Below are positions 21,142 through 32,094 of a stretch of DNA of 64,000 nucleotides, in pieces (the stretch's first letter is position 1; the number at the start of each line of letters is the position of its first letter). The position numbers and the translations under genes are program-made. Source of the DNA: Symsagittifera roscoffensis (taxonomy: Eukaryota > Xenacoelomorpha > Acoela > Convolutidae); contig NC_087066.1 of the NCBI RefSeq assembly GCF_963678635.1, positions 36,769,152-36,833,151 on the forward strand, read 5' to 3'. The notes under the pieces were generated by a model. The model was not told where the DNA came from. It saw only the letters and a list, made by a program, of their open reading frames with translations, and searched no databases.

Positions 21142-21843
21142 ATGGAGCTCTGGACAAACAAAGGTGACCTGGAAGAAGGCAGTTACCGTAATCTGAGACA
21201 GTACTTTACGCAGAAAGAGGAAAGGTTATATCTGAACACGGACATGATCGTGGCTTGCAAGATAAGAGAAGAAGACAAAGTCTTGTACAAGTATAACGCG
21301 ATAATGTTGCCGCAACTCTATCAGACAGAACTTTTATTCAGGTCGCATGATCAGATGGGCCATCAGGGAATCGACAAAGTATATCAGAGGATCCTGAAGA
21401 ACTTTGGGTGGCCTGGAATGAAAAAGGCTTGCGAGAAATGGGTAACAGCATGTCTGTCATGCCAACAGGTCGAGAACCCAAGGAAATTGCAATTTCCCTT
21501 GCAGTCGATCGAGTCATCTGAGTTCAACGAGGTGGTGCAGATTGATCACCAAAAGATATGTATGACAGACAGTGGTTACAATCAAGTATTGGTCATGATA
21601 GATGACTTCACGAAATATGCAGAGGCCGTGCCCTGCATAACTGCCTCAAGACAAGAGATGTGCGATCACCTAATCAAAACGTGGATAGCGAGACATGGTT
21701 GTCCGATGACATTTCAATCGGATAACGGAACAGCTTTCGTGGGAGAACTTACGAAAGAGCTCATGAGACGTTCACAGATGGCTCAAGCTCATTCCACGAC
21801 ATACCATCTCCAGATGAATGGCTTAGTGGAAAGGAAGAATTGA
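21142..21843 (+). CDS. Integrase zinc finger and catalytic core, unit 1
   Basis: A 233-codon frame. HHCC zinc finger: HDQMGH (HX4H), then CEKWVTACLSC with CX2C, about residues 70-120. Catalytic core: Asp in EVVQIDHQKICM, Asp in FQSDNGTAFVGELT, Glu in NGLVERKN; the second and third are 35 residues apart (DX35E), as in retroviral-type integrases. It inserts the cDNA into host chromatin. The frame ends at a TGA just after ERKN. The N-terminal ~60 residues continue the connector (LEEGSYRNLRQYFTQKEERL). Confidence 0.9.
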   Translation: MELWTNKGDLEEGSYRNLRQYFTQKEERLYLNTDMIVACKIREEDKVLYKYNAIMLPQLYQTELLFRSHDQMGHQGIDKVYQRILKNFGWPGMKKACEKWVTACLSCQQVENPRKLQFPLQSIESSEFNEVVQIDHQKICMTDSGYNQVLVMIDDFTKYAEAVPCITASRQEMCDHLIKTWIARHGCPMTFQSDNGTAFVGELTKELMRRSQMAQAHSTTYHLQMNGLVERKN

Positions 21844-21883
21844 ACGTTAGTGTCGATGCTGAGGGTATATTTTTTCCAGGTAT

Positions 21884-22180
21884 ATGACCGATTGGGACAG
21901 ATATCTTCCACAGGTGATGGGAGCTTACAACAGCACGCAACACTCCACCACCGGAGTTAGTCCACACATGATGCTAACCGGACACGAAAAGTCTTTGCCC
22001 TTGACTTTCTACTACCCAGAGTATGAGGAAAAGAGAACGTCTCCACTGGTCTATGAAGGGGATTTGATTAGACTTCAACAGGAGTTAAACGACTTGTGTA
22101 GACGGAACACTCAGCAGGCACAGGCAAGGCAAAGGAAAAGGTTCGATAAGAGAGCAGCTGGTGCAAAAGCTTAATCGGTA
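21884..22180 (+). pseudogene. Integrase C-terminal part, truncated, unit 1
   Basis: MTDWDRYLPQVMGAYNSTQH and TTGVSPHMMLTGHEKSLPL are the usual 'lP.a..ayN.s.h..tg.sPf.l..G' segment after the integrase core. LCRRNTQQAQARQRKRFDKR follows, and at AAGAKA the frame stops as Copia sequence begins. The GPY/F-like domain and Pol tail present in units 2 and 3 are absent. Confidence 0.8.
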
Positions 22181-22182
22181 GG

Positions 22183-23304
22183 CTAAGCTTTTTTATCTGA
22201 CCGTTTTAAATAATTTATATGCGGATTTTGGTTAAAAATCACTGTGTCTCCCTGCTCAACTAGAAGTGAAACTGATTTCAAATGAAATTTGAAGCTCGGC
22301 ACATACAATGCGCGCTGGATATTAAACGTGTACTTAGCTTTATTACGATCGTCGAAGGGGAGGCAAACTTCTCCAACACCATGTACTCGCTGTTGCGTCC
22401 CATCCCCATTAGTAATAATGGCGCATAATGGCCCACGTCGCACTTCCGTCCCCTTCCAGCATAGAAAGCGTCCTAAACATTGATTTGTCTGGAATGATAT
22501 GGTTCGTGCATCCACAGTCTATCACAATATCCATCGACCCATTTGAAGTTGCAGTTAGTGCAAACCCAGAGAAACCGCCTTGTTGGTTATTCGATTTTTG
22601 CTTGTTTACAGGCTGCTTTGCATAGCAGCTGTCAGCAGTGTGATTGCTACGTCCACACTTTGTACAGTACAAGGTTTTCTTGCTCCCTTGTCCAGTTCCT
22701 CCATTGTATCGTCCTCGCGAGTTCTATGAATAGCTGGAGTCGCAATGGACGTAGAACTCATATCTTGTTTGTTTGAGCTCCCCCCAAGTGACCGTTCAAT
22801 CAGTCGCTCTTTCAACTGTATATACGATATCTGCTGGAAATGTATTGCAGCTATGAATGAGTCGCATTCTTGTGGCAATGCTTTGAGAACTATGGCTATT
22901 TTCAGGTTGTCGCCGATAATTTCATCTGCAGATTGCAGTTTGAACACAATGCTATCCACTTTGTTTGGAAATTCTATCATCGATTCACCGTTCTTCTTGA
23001 GTTCCAGAAATTCTTGCCAAAGCGCAATGATTTGGCTTGTTCGAATCTGCCCAAAGGTTTTTTGCAAGTATTTTTATATTTTGAATCCATTCCTGTTATT
23101 CTGAGCAATGATCATCTGCAAAGTAGCATCATTGAGGTGCATAATGATTTCCTGATACAACTTCCTCTGAACAGCATCTCTGTTGGCTTCGCTGATTTTT
23201 TCAGATTCTACATTTAGGTTTTTATCTTCATTAAAAACGCCATACAGGAAAAATTTCGGGTTTTCTATTGAAAATGAGCAGTTTTTTTTGTTCGGAATTC
23301 ATCA
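22183..23304 (-). pseudogene. Copia Gag with zinc knuckle and protease start
   Basis: From the 5' side: an N-terminal part with IIMHLNDATLQMII, then a stop (GFKI stop KYLQK) present in all three tandem copies. Next come TSQIIALWQEFLELKKNGES and SADEIIGDNLKIAIVLKALP, typical of the Copia gag (UBN2-type) domain. After a frameshift near 22640 there is a CCHC knuckle (YCTKCGRSNHTADSCYA), then DIVIDCGCTNHIIPDKSMF, the Copia aspartic protease motif. The usual DSGCTNH reads DCGCTNH here. The last part (22515-22183) continues downstream of the protease motif in another frame. Confidence 0.8.
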
Positions 23305-24557
23305 AGATTTTTGGTGCTTGGAAGCTTCAATCGCCTATAACCTATTATAATAGTACGTCTCGATGTTTAAAGATTAAAAAAATTTTTTTTCATTTATGAA
23401 CCATGAAAGTGGTTTAGGTCAAAATCAACAACCTTTGTCTAACGGCTATATTTTTTGATGTCATTTTAAAAGTTAGAAATTATAAGTCATTTTTGTTTGG
23501 AAATTCTATCATCGATTCACCGTTCTTCTTGAGTTCCAGAAATTCTTGCCAAAGCGCAATGATTTGGCTTGTTCGAATCTGCCCAAAGATTTTTTGCAAG
23601 TATTTTTATATTTTGAATCCATTCCTGTTATTCTGAGCAATGATCATCTGCAAAGTAGCATCATTGAGGTGCATAATGATTTCCTGATACAACTTCCTCT
23701 GAACAGCATCTCTGTTGGCTTCGCTGATTTTTTCAGATTCTACATTTAGGTCTTTATCTTCATTAAAAACGCCATACAGGAAAATTTTCGGGTTTTCTAT
23801 TGAAAATGAGCAGTTTTTTTGTTCGGAATTCATCAAGATTTTTGGTGCTTGGAAGCTTCAATCGCCTATAACCCATTATAATAGTACGTCTCGATGTTTA
23901 AAGATTAAAAAATTTTTTTTTCATTTATGATCCTTGAAAGTGGTTTAGGTCAAAATCAACAACCTTTGTCTAACGGCTATATTTTTTGATGTCATTTTAA
24001 AAGTTAGAAATCATAAGTCATCTTTGTTTGGAAATTCTATCATCGATTCACCGTTCTTCTTGAGTTCCAGAAACTCTTGCCAAAGCGCAATGATTTGGCT
24101 TGTTCGAATCTGCCCAAAAATTTTTTGCAAGTATTTTTATATTTCGAATCCATTCCTGTTATTCTGAGCAATGATCATCTGCAAAGTAGCATCATTAAGG
24201 TGCATAATGATTTCCTGATACAACTTCCTCTGAACAGCATCTCTGTTGGCTTCGCTGACTTTTTCAGATTTTACATTTAGGTTTTTAGCTTCAATAAAAA
24301 CGCCATAAAGGAAAATATTCGGGTTTCCTATTGAAAATGAGCAGTTTCCTTTGATCGGACTCCATCAAGATTTTTGGTGCTTGGAAGCTTCAATCGCCTA
24401 TAACCTATTATAATAGTACGTCTCGAAGTTTAAAGATAATAAAATTTTCTTTTCATTTATGATCCATGAAAGTGGTTTAAGTCAAAATCAACAAACTTTT
24501 TCTAACGGCTATATTTTTTGATGTCATTTTAAAAGTTAAAAGTCATAAGTCATTTTT
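22963..24557. repeat. Three tandem ~532-bp copies of the Copia 5' end
   Basis: GTTTGGAAATTCTATC starts at 22963, 23495 and 24026, giving periods of 532 and 531 bp; the third copy ends at about 24557. Each unit holds the 5' ~120 gag codons (minus strand) and about 170 bp of noncoding DNA. All three carry the same stop in gag, so that stop is older than the triplication. Copies differ by a few percent, the third most. Confidence 0.9.
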
Positions 24558-25894
24558 GTTTGACTACTTTCTCGAATATAGCAGTTACAATTTCGTTTAG
24601 AGTCTTTTGGTTCTAAATAAACATGTCTGAAAATTGACCAATCACAGACAAGTATTTCAACAAAGAGACCCTTCACCGAATTGCGAAATTCAGAGTTAAG
24701 CACCTTAATTCGGATATTGAACAAACACAGAGAGGTATAGTATTTTTAGTATTACTATATATACTACCTTTATTAAAAATCCTATATCGTTTTTCAGTAA
24801 AAAACACAGTAAACAGACCGGTTTTTAGGGTCAAATTATTTTGATCCCCCCACAAATCGCGATTTTTAAGATATCGATATTTTTTTGAAATGCAAAAAAG
24901 CGCTGACTTAGTGAGTTACATCGTAACTGCACTAGTATTATTAGTAGAACCGGTTAAACTTAGTTCGGACGTGGTTGGAACTAATTGACTGCCGAAATTT
25001 AATTTGTTTTTGTGATTTTTGTGGAAACGAAACGCCACAAAACCAAAAAAAAATTCAAAATTTTTGCGGTAGGGCAACAAAATTTCTTGTTCGGAGAACA
25101 TACACTACTGAATCAACAGATTTTAAAATGCGTTTGCCAATAATCTTTCAGGACCCGGTGAAATCGAACTTAACGTGTTTGATTTAGTGGATTCATCAAT
25201 CCGGAGGGGTCCAAATATCATTGTTTTTGGCAATTTTTTTTTCTGCTGGAACGTTTTAGACAGGGTGTTTTGCATTGAAATAGAAGATTATAGGCCTTCT
25301 GAGCTCGGATCAACAACTTTTAGGTCAATAAGACAACAATTGCGAAAAAAATAGGCGGAAACTACAAAGGAGAAAATTTTTGCACTTCAGAAAAAAGACG
25401 TTTAGGTTAATGGTTTTTGAACCACTGGACAGATCCAGTTGACCATTGGATCAGAAACTAAGTGAAGTTACTCATAGAGCTTTTGTTTCTTTTTTGAAAA
25501 AAAAAGCATAGAAAATTGATAAGATTGTTTTAAGCAAAATTACCAATTTGTCAAGGTAACTCTTAACCGTTTGTAAAAAAAAACTTTGCAAAGACCTTAT
25601 ACCCCTACCAAAGGGTAGTTACGGTTGAATAAGGCACTGTTACGCTGTTCTTGACAAAAAGGGAGGGCTAAAGAACCCGGAAAACATTATTTGAATCAAA
25701 AATAGATTACTTCTACGACCATTCACCGCTAAGGTGAATTGAGAAACAAGAGGTTTACCTTCAATCCGGAAGGGTCTAGGGACGGAGAATACACCCTTCC
25801 TAGTTAGTTCCAACAGCATTATAGCATCGGAGAACGTATCCGGAAGGGTCTCGGGTGTGAATCTTAATCGACCCGAAAAAACTATTTTTACGAA

Positions 25895-26530
25895 CCCGGA
25901 AGGGTCCCAATCCGGAAGGGTCCCATTTTCACCAATCAGGAAGGGTTCCATTTTCACGAATCTCGAGGGTCCCAATCCGGAAAGGTCCCATTTTCACCAA
26001 TCCGGAAGGGTCCCATTTTCACCAAACCGGAAGGGTCCTATTTTCATAAATCCGGAAGGTTCCCATTTTCACCAATCCGGAGGGGTCCTATATTCACCAA
26101 TCTGGAGGGGTCCCAATCCGGAAGGGTCCCATTTTCACCAATCAGGAAGGGTCCCATATCCAACAATCCGGAAGGGTTCAAATTTCACGAATCCAGAGGG
26201 TCCCAATCCGGAAGGGTCACATTTTCACCTATCCGAAAGGGTCCCATTTTCACCAATCCGGAAGGGTCCCATTTTCACCAATCCGGAAGGGTCCCGTTTT
26301 CACCAAACCGGAAGGGTCCTACTTTCATAAATCCGGAAGGTTCCCATTTTCACCAATCCGGAGTGGTCCTTTTTTCACCAATCTGGAGGGGTCCCAATCC
26401 GGAAGGGTCCCAGTTTCCCCAATCAGGAAGTGTTTTATTTTGGCCAATCCGGAGGGGTCCCATTTTTGCTAATCCGGTAGGGTCTCAATCCGGACGGGTC
26501 CTATTTTGTTAAGCCGGAGGGGTCATAGCT
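25895..26530. repeat. LTR2 minisatellite, longest array
   Basis: About 25 units of the ~25-bp repeat. Most units here read AATCCGGAAGGGTCCC followed by ATTTTCACC, unlike the CCGGAGGGG…TTTTTGCC units of LTR1 and LTR3, so the array was homogenised separately. A block of several units seems repeated within it (25950-26090 and 26170-26350). Confidence 0.9.
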
Positions 26531-26874
26531 ATATCAGTTTTTTAAATTTCTTGCGAATAAAGCACGTGATTCTAAAGCGTACGTAGGGGGAAGGAAAATA
26601 CATAGTAAAGAATATTAAGGATATTAGGAATCAGGGTAGAAACTAGTGACTGTAATCGTAACTTGACTTTAAAAGAAATTTGAAAAGACAATAGTAAAAA
26701 CACAACAGGTCTAGGCCTGGAGATTCGCGACTCTAATTCAAACTAAAAACAGAGTTCGATATTGATTTGTGTGGGTTAAAATCCAGTTCATCTTTTTTGG
26801 AAAAGAGTTTGCCTTGAGAAATTTAGTAGGTCCAGCTCGGGCAATCCGAAGGCAGATAGGTAACACAGTACTCG

Positions 26875-26895
26875 GTGGGTGCAATAGACGCCCAC
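26875..26895 (+). promoter_or_regulatory. Conserved hairpin GTGGGTG/CGCCCAC, LTR2
   Basis: Same 21-nt stem-loop as at 9681-9701, with identical stem and loop. Confidence 0.5.
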
Positions 26896-27102
26896 TTGAG
26901 AGAATTATTGTTTTCAAGTTTTTTGTGTTTAGTGCAGCACTGAACAGAGAAAGCTCTTTCTTTAGAAACAAGTTCGACTATTGAATTGCGACAACCAAGT
27001 GCAAAACACATACATTTTTTTGAAAACATTTTTTTCATTTTCCTTCATTTTTGGTTTTAAATCTACAATAATTGTTCTTGACTGGGTAGTGAGTACACTA
27101 TC

Positions 27103-27179
27103 TTTTAAATATATTGATATCATCACCATTTTTTGCTAGCTCCATATCGAATATCCAATACTCAATTGTTCTGAATAAA
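27103..27179 (+). promoter_or_regulatory. Candidate LTR core: TATA-like box and AATAAA, LTR2
   Basis: TTTTAAATAT at 27103 and AATAAA at 27174-27179, 71 bp apart, in the position seen in the other LTR copies. Confidence 0.4.
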
Positions 27180-27408
27180 TTGTCTACACGCTGTACTGTG
27201 ATAACTTACAAGGATTTGTGGTCACTATTTAAGTGAAACTTTTGGAATATATTGTTTGTGTTATTTTTATCAATAGTCAAACAAAAGAAACTTTAGTAAT
27301 CGAATTAAGTGTATAAACGGTAAGAAGAGTATGAGTCCAGACAAGTCAAGGATGCCTCAACTAATTGATAGCTCTAGGAAACCTATACCAAAGAAAGAAA
27401 TAAAATCA

Positions 27409-29310
27409 ATGAACGACCCTTTTGTGGAAAAGATCGCACGCACCCGGACCAGCAAGGGAAAAAAAATTCAGATAGAATGGTTGAAACTAGGTGTTAAAAG
27501 TCCTCCGAAGGACATAAAGCAACGTTAGAAGTAGAGATCCACCCATTGGATGAGAATCGGGCAGGACGTGGAACGAAACGTAATGGGAACAAAAGATTGG
27601 CGAGTGAATCTAATCCGGTAGAACAAGGCCAAGATTTTGCCACTTCCACCAGAACTCTAGATCGTGAAGAGATGTCGGATTTGTCCGACATCACTACTGA
27701 AAACGTGGCGACTACGAGGTCACCCACTGGTAACACTATGATGCATGGGGTGACGGAGAACACCAATAGAGAGACTGGCACGACGGACCGATTTGGTGTG
27801 GTCAGGACAATGAGCAAGTCGGCAAATGGAACGAACCAGTCAGGAGATGTTAGAACCGGGATGAATTGGGAAGTGCAACCTGGGAGCATCAATCGAAGAA
27901 GCCTTGATGAACATAGTGACAGCATAGGAGAACAGAACGAACAGATGTCCTTAAGAATGAGTGAACTAGAAAGGGCAGTCCACGTCGAGAGAGAAAGCCT
28001 GCGGAAGGAGATCAACCGCAACAGACAAGAAGTCAGCAGAAGTGAAAAACGCTGGAAGGAAAAAACGGATGGGTACATGGCCAAAAACTTGTCACGAAGG
28101 ACAAGGGAAGCTGAGCAAAGGGAGACACGGTTTAAAGATGACATGGAGAAGTTGAGAATTCAGCAAGAGCAGACTCTTGGGACTTTTGAAACCAGAATGG
28201 ACGCGATGATGGAGAGGCGCACTGAGACTATCATGGATAGGTTGGATGGGCTCCGAGGAAACAGGAGTGGATCGAGGAATGGTGAAGCGAATTCAGGGTA
28301 AACCACGAGGGAGCCGAGAGTGAACTTCAATGAACAACCTAACAGAAGAAGGACATATGGATCCACGAGAGCTAGGGGCAGTTCAACCAGCTATGCCACA
28401 CGCGATAATAGGCCGCGGGGCTAAAATATCAGATGAATTTCAGCTGGCAAAAGACCAACCTCACAAGAACGACCGGCACAAGAAGAACGTGCTACTGGGA
28501 GATGTGATTCCACGAACTGGAGTCATGGGAATCAAAGAAGAAGTCATCCCAGCGATTCGAACGGCAGGGAAAATCCAGAGCCTCTATCAGAGGGCAATGA
28601 TGCTCAAGCGGGGCATTCACGGGATGCAACATCAATGGCCACAGCCTGTGAACCTCTAAAGAGGTCCTTGGAAACTTTCCTGACGAGGTTATCTAAAATT
28701 GGTGAACGTAGTGAAAAGTCCAGAAGGGTATTTAAGAAACCAAGGTGCTATAAAAACGAATCTGACGGCTCTATTCATACCTGGATAGAAGTCATGAAGC
28801 TGCATTTTGGAGAGGAAGACTTGACAGAAAAACAAGAATGAAGTGCTCTCACCAGCAGCAACCTGGAAGGGACAGCCCTAAACTGAGTGATGGCCAAAAA
28901 GCAATACCAGCGGGACACAGCTGAGAAAATCTTTGAAATCTTGTTTAAATCGTTTTGGCTCAGGATTACAATGATACCAAGCGATGATGCGCTTTGAGAA
29001 ACAAAGGAAACGTGAAGACGAGACAATAGACAGGTTTTTAGATGATTTGGAGATGCCTAGAAGGTGTAGTCAACCAGATGAATCAAACAGCAAGATGAAT
29101 CTAGCAGTAGCCTAAAATTCATCGACGGTGTGAAAAATGACGAACTTCGAACGATGTTGGCGACACATTACACGCCCTTTTCAACCAATGCGCCTACACC
29201 AGAAGAATTGAGACTCAAATCAAAAGACTATCTCCTAGTAAATCCTCCAGTGGGATCTGGCCATTATAAAAACAATTATGGCAATTTTAACAATGGACCA
29301 ACAAACTAAG
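27409..29310 (+). pseudogene. gag: Gag, unit 2
   Basis: Starts at MNDPFVEKIARTRTSKGK (27409); unlike unit 1 the N-terminus is open through this segment. The frame 27546-28301 holds the acidic N-terminus and the most complete coiled coil of the three units (RMSELERAVHVERESLRKEI, then SRRTREAEQRETRFKDDMEK). A basic region in broken frames follows. The capsid-like domain starts at 28635 (KKPRCYKNESDGSIHTWIEV) with stops at 28839 and 28885 and later frameshifts, ending about 29310 (FNNGPTN). It is shorter than unit 1 gag because part of the acidic N-terminus is missing. Confidence 0.7.
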
Positions 29311-29337
29311 GTAACAATTGGTACAAACCAAGGGACG

Positions 29338-30087
29338 ATGTGGACAAGAGACGCTCTTGTGCAAACTGCAGTTCGACACACCATCATGTATCAGCATGCC
29401 CAACCTAAAAACAAGGCATGAAGGCAGTAGGCTTTAGCCTCGAGGATGAAGATGCGTCAGGAGTCGATCATGAATATTTCATGAGAACTAATTGCAAAGT
29501 TCGGCCCGAGGTGTTTCTTTTGTAACCTTTAGGGTAATTTTAAATCGGATTGTCCGCTACTTTGGGATGCAGAGGCAGACATCAAGCATCCTAGGCATGA
29601 GGAAGCATTGTCAGTTGTGAAAATCAGGAAAGCACGCCTATTGAGTGAAGCAGAGGCGCGTATGAAAGAGAAGCCACCCACAAGAGCTGGTAACAAAGAA
29701 AATGCAGGCAGTAACGGAAGAAATAATGAACCGGAACCGGTGACTGCAGTGGACGATTTCAAAATCGATTACAAGTCAGCGGCAAAGGATGCCTTATACA
29801 GAGTCCAGCAGGAGTTGGTGACGAAGGATATCGAACCAAAAGATAAGCTTGAACTGGAGAACGAGAAAACACAGGAAAAGCTGAACGCCTTTAAAGCGAC
29901 GGGGCTAGAGGAGACGAAAGCACCAAGCAGTTTGAGCATGAAACTGAACGTGATCTCCGGGCAGACGTTTGGTATGGTACCACATGGAAGTAAGATTGTG
30001 TCGATAATCTCGGTAGCGGGACATCATGTAATCAGAAACCTGAGAGAACCATCAGAATTCATTTTGATGCATTTGAATACATATTAA
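29338..30087 (+). pseudogene. Zinc knuckles and linker, unit 2
   Basis: The first knuckle is intact: CANCSSTHHHVSAC (CX2CX4HX4C). The second (CFFCNL, stop, GNFKSDC) has a stop at about 29529 and His changed to Asn. The frame 29608-30087 then carries the charged linker (LLSEAEARMKEKPPTRAGNK, YKSAAKDALYRVQQELVTKD) and the first part of the protease region (ISVAGHHVIRNLREPSE). It ends at a TAA at 30085-30087, where unit 1 has a sense codon (TYADYLRQ). Confidence 0.75.
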
Positions 30088-30093
30088 GATTAC

Positions 30094-30675
30094 TTGAGAC
30101 AGGTAGAGTCTCGCACTCAATCAAGGGCTGTGCGAGCGCAATTAACAACGGGTGGCCCTCGAATAAAGAAACTTCACCGGCGCTACGTGGAAGTCTATGG
30201 ACCATATCAAGTGATGTTGAACGTGGAAGGGATCAGTATCTATACTAGGACCTACGTGGCGACAGACAGTGACAAAATAGAACAGATCTATTTGGGTCAA
30301 GAAGAACTTAAAGTACGTAGGATAGGCCACGACGCCGTGATGGAGCAAGACGCGGTTCACATAGGATATGAAGCAGATGTGACTGCACATCTGCTCGTTA
30401 CCAATGGGAATAAAATCAGAGTAACAGGACTTCTGGACACAGGAGCAGCAGTAAGTGTGATGCCGATAAAAACTTGAGAAAGAATGGGCTTCACGCGGGA
30501 AGATTTAATTACGACGAACCTCAGACTAGCGGCAGCCAACCGTGGATCAATATACGTAGCAGGAAGAACCCCAATAACAGTCCTCCACATGGGAGGACGT
30601 GATCTCTGGAAGTATGTTAAGCGACCGATTAATAGAATAATAACAGATAAGAACAAGGTGCCAATGTTTTTTTAG
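30094..30675 (+). pseudogene. Aspartic protease, unit 2, second motif deleted
   Basis: GLLDTGAAVSVMPIKT retains the catalytic Asp-Thr-Gly, then a TGA at 30475-30477 replaces the Trp codon of TW. The frame goes on from 30484 to HMGGRDLW and jumps directly to YVKRPINRIITDK. The segment between these points in unit 1 (about 130 bp, containing FILGRDFV) is missing, apparently by deletion between short similar sequences. The protease would not fold. Confidence 0.8.
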
Positions 30676-31260
30676 ATAGAAAATTTAAACTACAGCCAGG
30701 ACAAGCTGTGGTTGTTATTTTAGGATGAGAAATTTGAACTAGTTAACTGATACTAAACAGGTGTGTTTAGTACCCAACCCAAATAGTCAAAGCTCAGTCA
30801 TTTTAGGCCGAAGCTTTTCAGTAACTCGAAAAGGACAGTGTGTCAGTGTGTTATTGAACACACTGGACACCACGATTTCAAACCAGCGTGGAAAGAAACT
30901 AGGTTACGCTTTGCCAATGAGGACCGACTATGAGGAAACAGAAAACTTGAAGAGACATGACATAAAGGGCTGCCCTAATAATGCCAACAAAGATATATAA
31001 TAATGAATTTAAATCTATTAATAAACTGTTTTCAAAAAAAATCGGAAACGGATGATGGCTTGTCGAGCTGCTTGAATTTTCCGGAACACCCTTCGCCGTA
31101 TGAACTAGAATCCGACAAACCAATTTTGCCGCAGATAGAACACTTGAGAGGAAAAATAGGTGAGGGAGATTTTGAATCTTTGAGGGCGGTTTTAAATCGG
31201 AACGCGGAAGTATTTTCGAAACACAAGGCGGATATCGGCTGTCGAACACGAAATTGAATT
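30676..31260 (+). pseudogene. Protease-RT linker, unit 2
   Basis: Same order as unit 1: QVCLVPNPNSQSSVILGRSF-like sequence (30761-31000) with CVSVLLNTLDTTISNQRGKK, then SETDDGLSSCLNFPEHPSPY and FESLRAVLNRNAEVFSKHKA (31003-31257), broken by stops near 31000 and 31250. Confidence 0.6.
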
Positions 31261-32094
31261 AGAGGAAGGCGCCATTCCTCATAGGGAAGGCGCAAGACGA
31301 ATGACGCCTCATAAATCGGAAGCCGACCGGAAATAAAAAGGTATCTTGAATACGACATTATAGAACCCTCGAAATTGCCTTGGGCTTGCGGGGTAGTCCT
31401 GGCCAAAAAAAAGTGGGCAGCTTAGGTTTTGTTGCGACTTTCGTTACCTGAACGCAGTGACAATAAAAGATGCCTATCCGATACCGCGGATAGACGAGAG
31501 CCTCTCGAAACTTGGTGATGCCAAGTTCTTTAACACATTGGATTTAGTTTCTGGTTTCTGCCTTCTGGCAGGTCCCTGACAGGTCCCTCTAGGAAAAAAA
31601 TACAGTGAGAACACTGGATTCGCATGTAAATTGGGGTTGTACCAGTGGAAGAGTATACCCTTCGGCTTGTGCAACGCAACTGCGACCTTTCAAAGGCTGA
31701 TGGCTCAGACTTTGACGAAAGTGACAAAAAAGTACGAAACTTTGTGATGTGCTACGTGGACGACGTGGTCATAGAAACATCCGCCTTAGCTGACCACATA
31801 GATAGAGTAGGCGAGGTCTTCAATTGTATGAAAAGAGCGGGCTCGAAATGCAAGCCATCGAAATAAGAGATCCTTAGGGACTCAATCAAGTACCTGGGGA
31901 GAATGGTAGACAGACATGGCGTGCGGCCGGACCCAGAAGCAGTGGAAGCAGTGTTAACAAGGAAGGCACCCAGGATGCACACAGAGCTCATGATCTTCCT
32001 TGGATTTGCTAATTACTACCGAGAGTTCGTAAAAGATATGCAGACAAGGTATACCCATGCAGCAACTGATCCGCAACAAAGGAAAGAAGTCCCA
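31261..32094 (+). pseudogene. Reverse transcriptase, unit 2 (broken)
   Basis: Frames change at several points. FCCDFRYLNAV region at about 31430, DESLSKLGDAKFFNTLDL (motif A) at about 31495-31548, then a ~14-bp local duplication (GACAGGTCCCT twice, about 31568-31590) that shifts the frame. YVDD at 31753-31764 (CYVDDVVIETS) is kept. GRMVDRHGVRPDPEAVEAVL and FLGFANYYREFVK follow from 31903. The RT is dead through frameshifts, not through loss of its catalytic aspartates. Confidence 0.85.

Larger units (their letters stand above)
7283..22180 (+). mobile_element. Giant Ty3/Gypsy-like retroelement, unit 1 (3'-truncated)
   Basis: Order: LTR1, gag, LTR fragment plus second gag (tandem duplication), zinc knuckles, aspartic protease, RT (duplicated), RNase H, integrase. 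PR-RT-RH-IN order is Ty3/Gypsy (integrase last). The pol frame stops at 22174-22180 inside the segment after the integrase core, where minus-strand Copia sequence begins; unit 2 continues through the same point (about 34690) with GPY/F, Pol tail and second ORF. Many frames are broken, but the protease, RT and integrase cores retain their catalytic motifs, the best preserved of the three units. Confidence 0.85.
22181..24557 (-). mobile_element. Ty1/Copia-type element fragment, 5' part only
   Basis: Minus-strand gag and start of protease, with the 5' end tandemly triplicated. There is no integrase, RT or RNase H, so the 3' part of the element is missing: the fragment stops at 22181 against Gypsy unit 1 pol. 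No LTR pair was identified. It lies exactly where the 3' part of Gypsy unit 1 (second ORF and the 5' part of the next LTR) should be, so it marks a deletion or rearrangement point. Confidence 0.75.
24667..27218 (+). repeat. LTR2, 5'-truncated
   Basis: Similarity to LTR3 starts at about 24667 (matching about 48760) and to LTR1 at about 24866 (matching 8100). Shared blocks: GCGCTGACTTAGTGAGTTAC, CAATCCGGAGGGGTCC (25199), CCCCTACCAAAGGGTAG (25602), minisatellite, CTCGGGCAATCCGAAGGCAG, hairpin, TATA-like box and AATAAA. The first ~2.6 kb seen in LTR3 are missing, next to the Copia fragment. 24558-24666 is unassigned. Confidence 0.7.

Noticed and set aside
28330-28659. Frame 28330-28659 in unit 2 gag
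   Set aside because: Runs in the wrong frame across the Arg/Gly/Ser-rich part; parallel frames at 11511 and 14588 in unit 1 are the same shadow.
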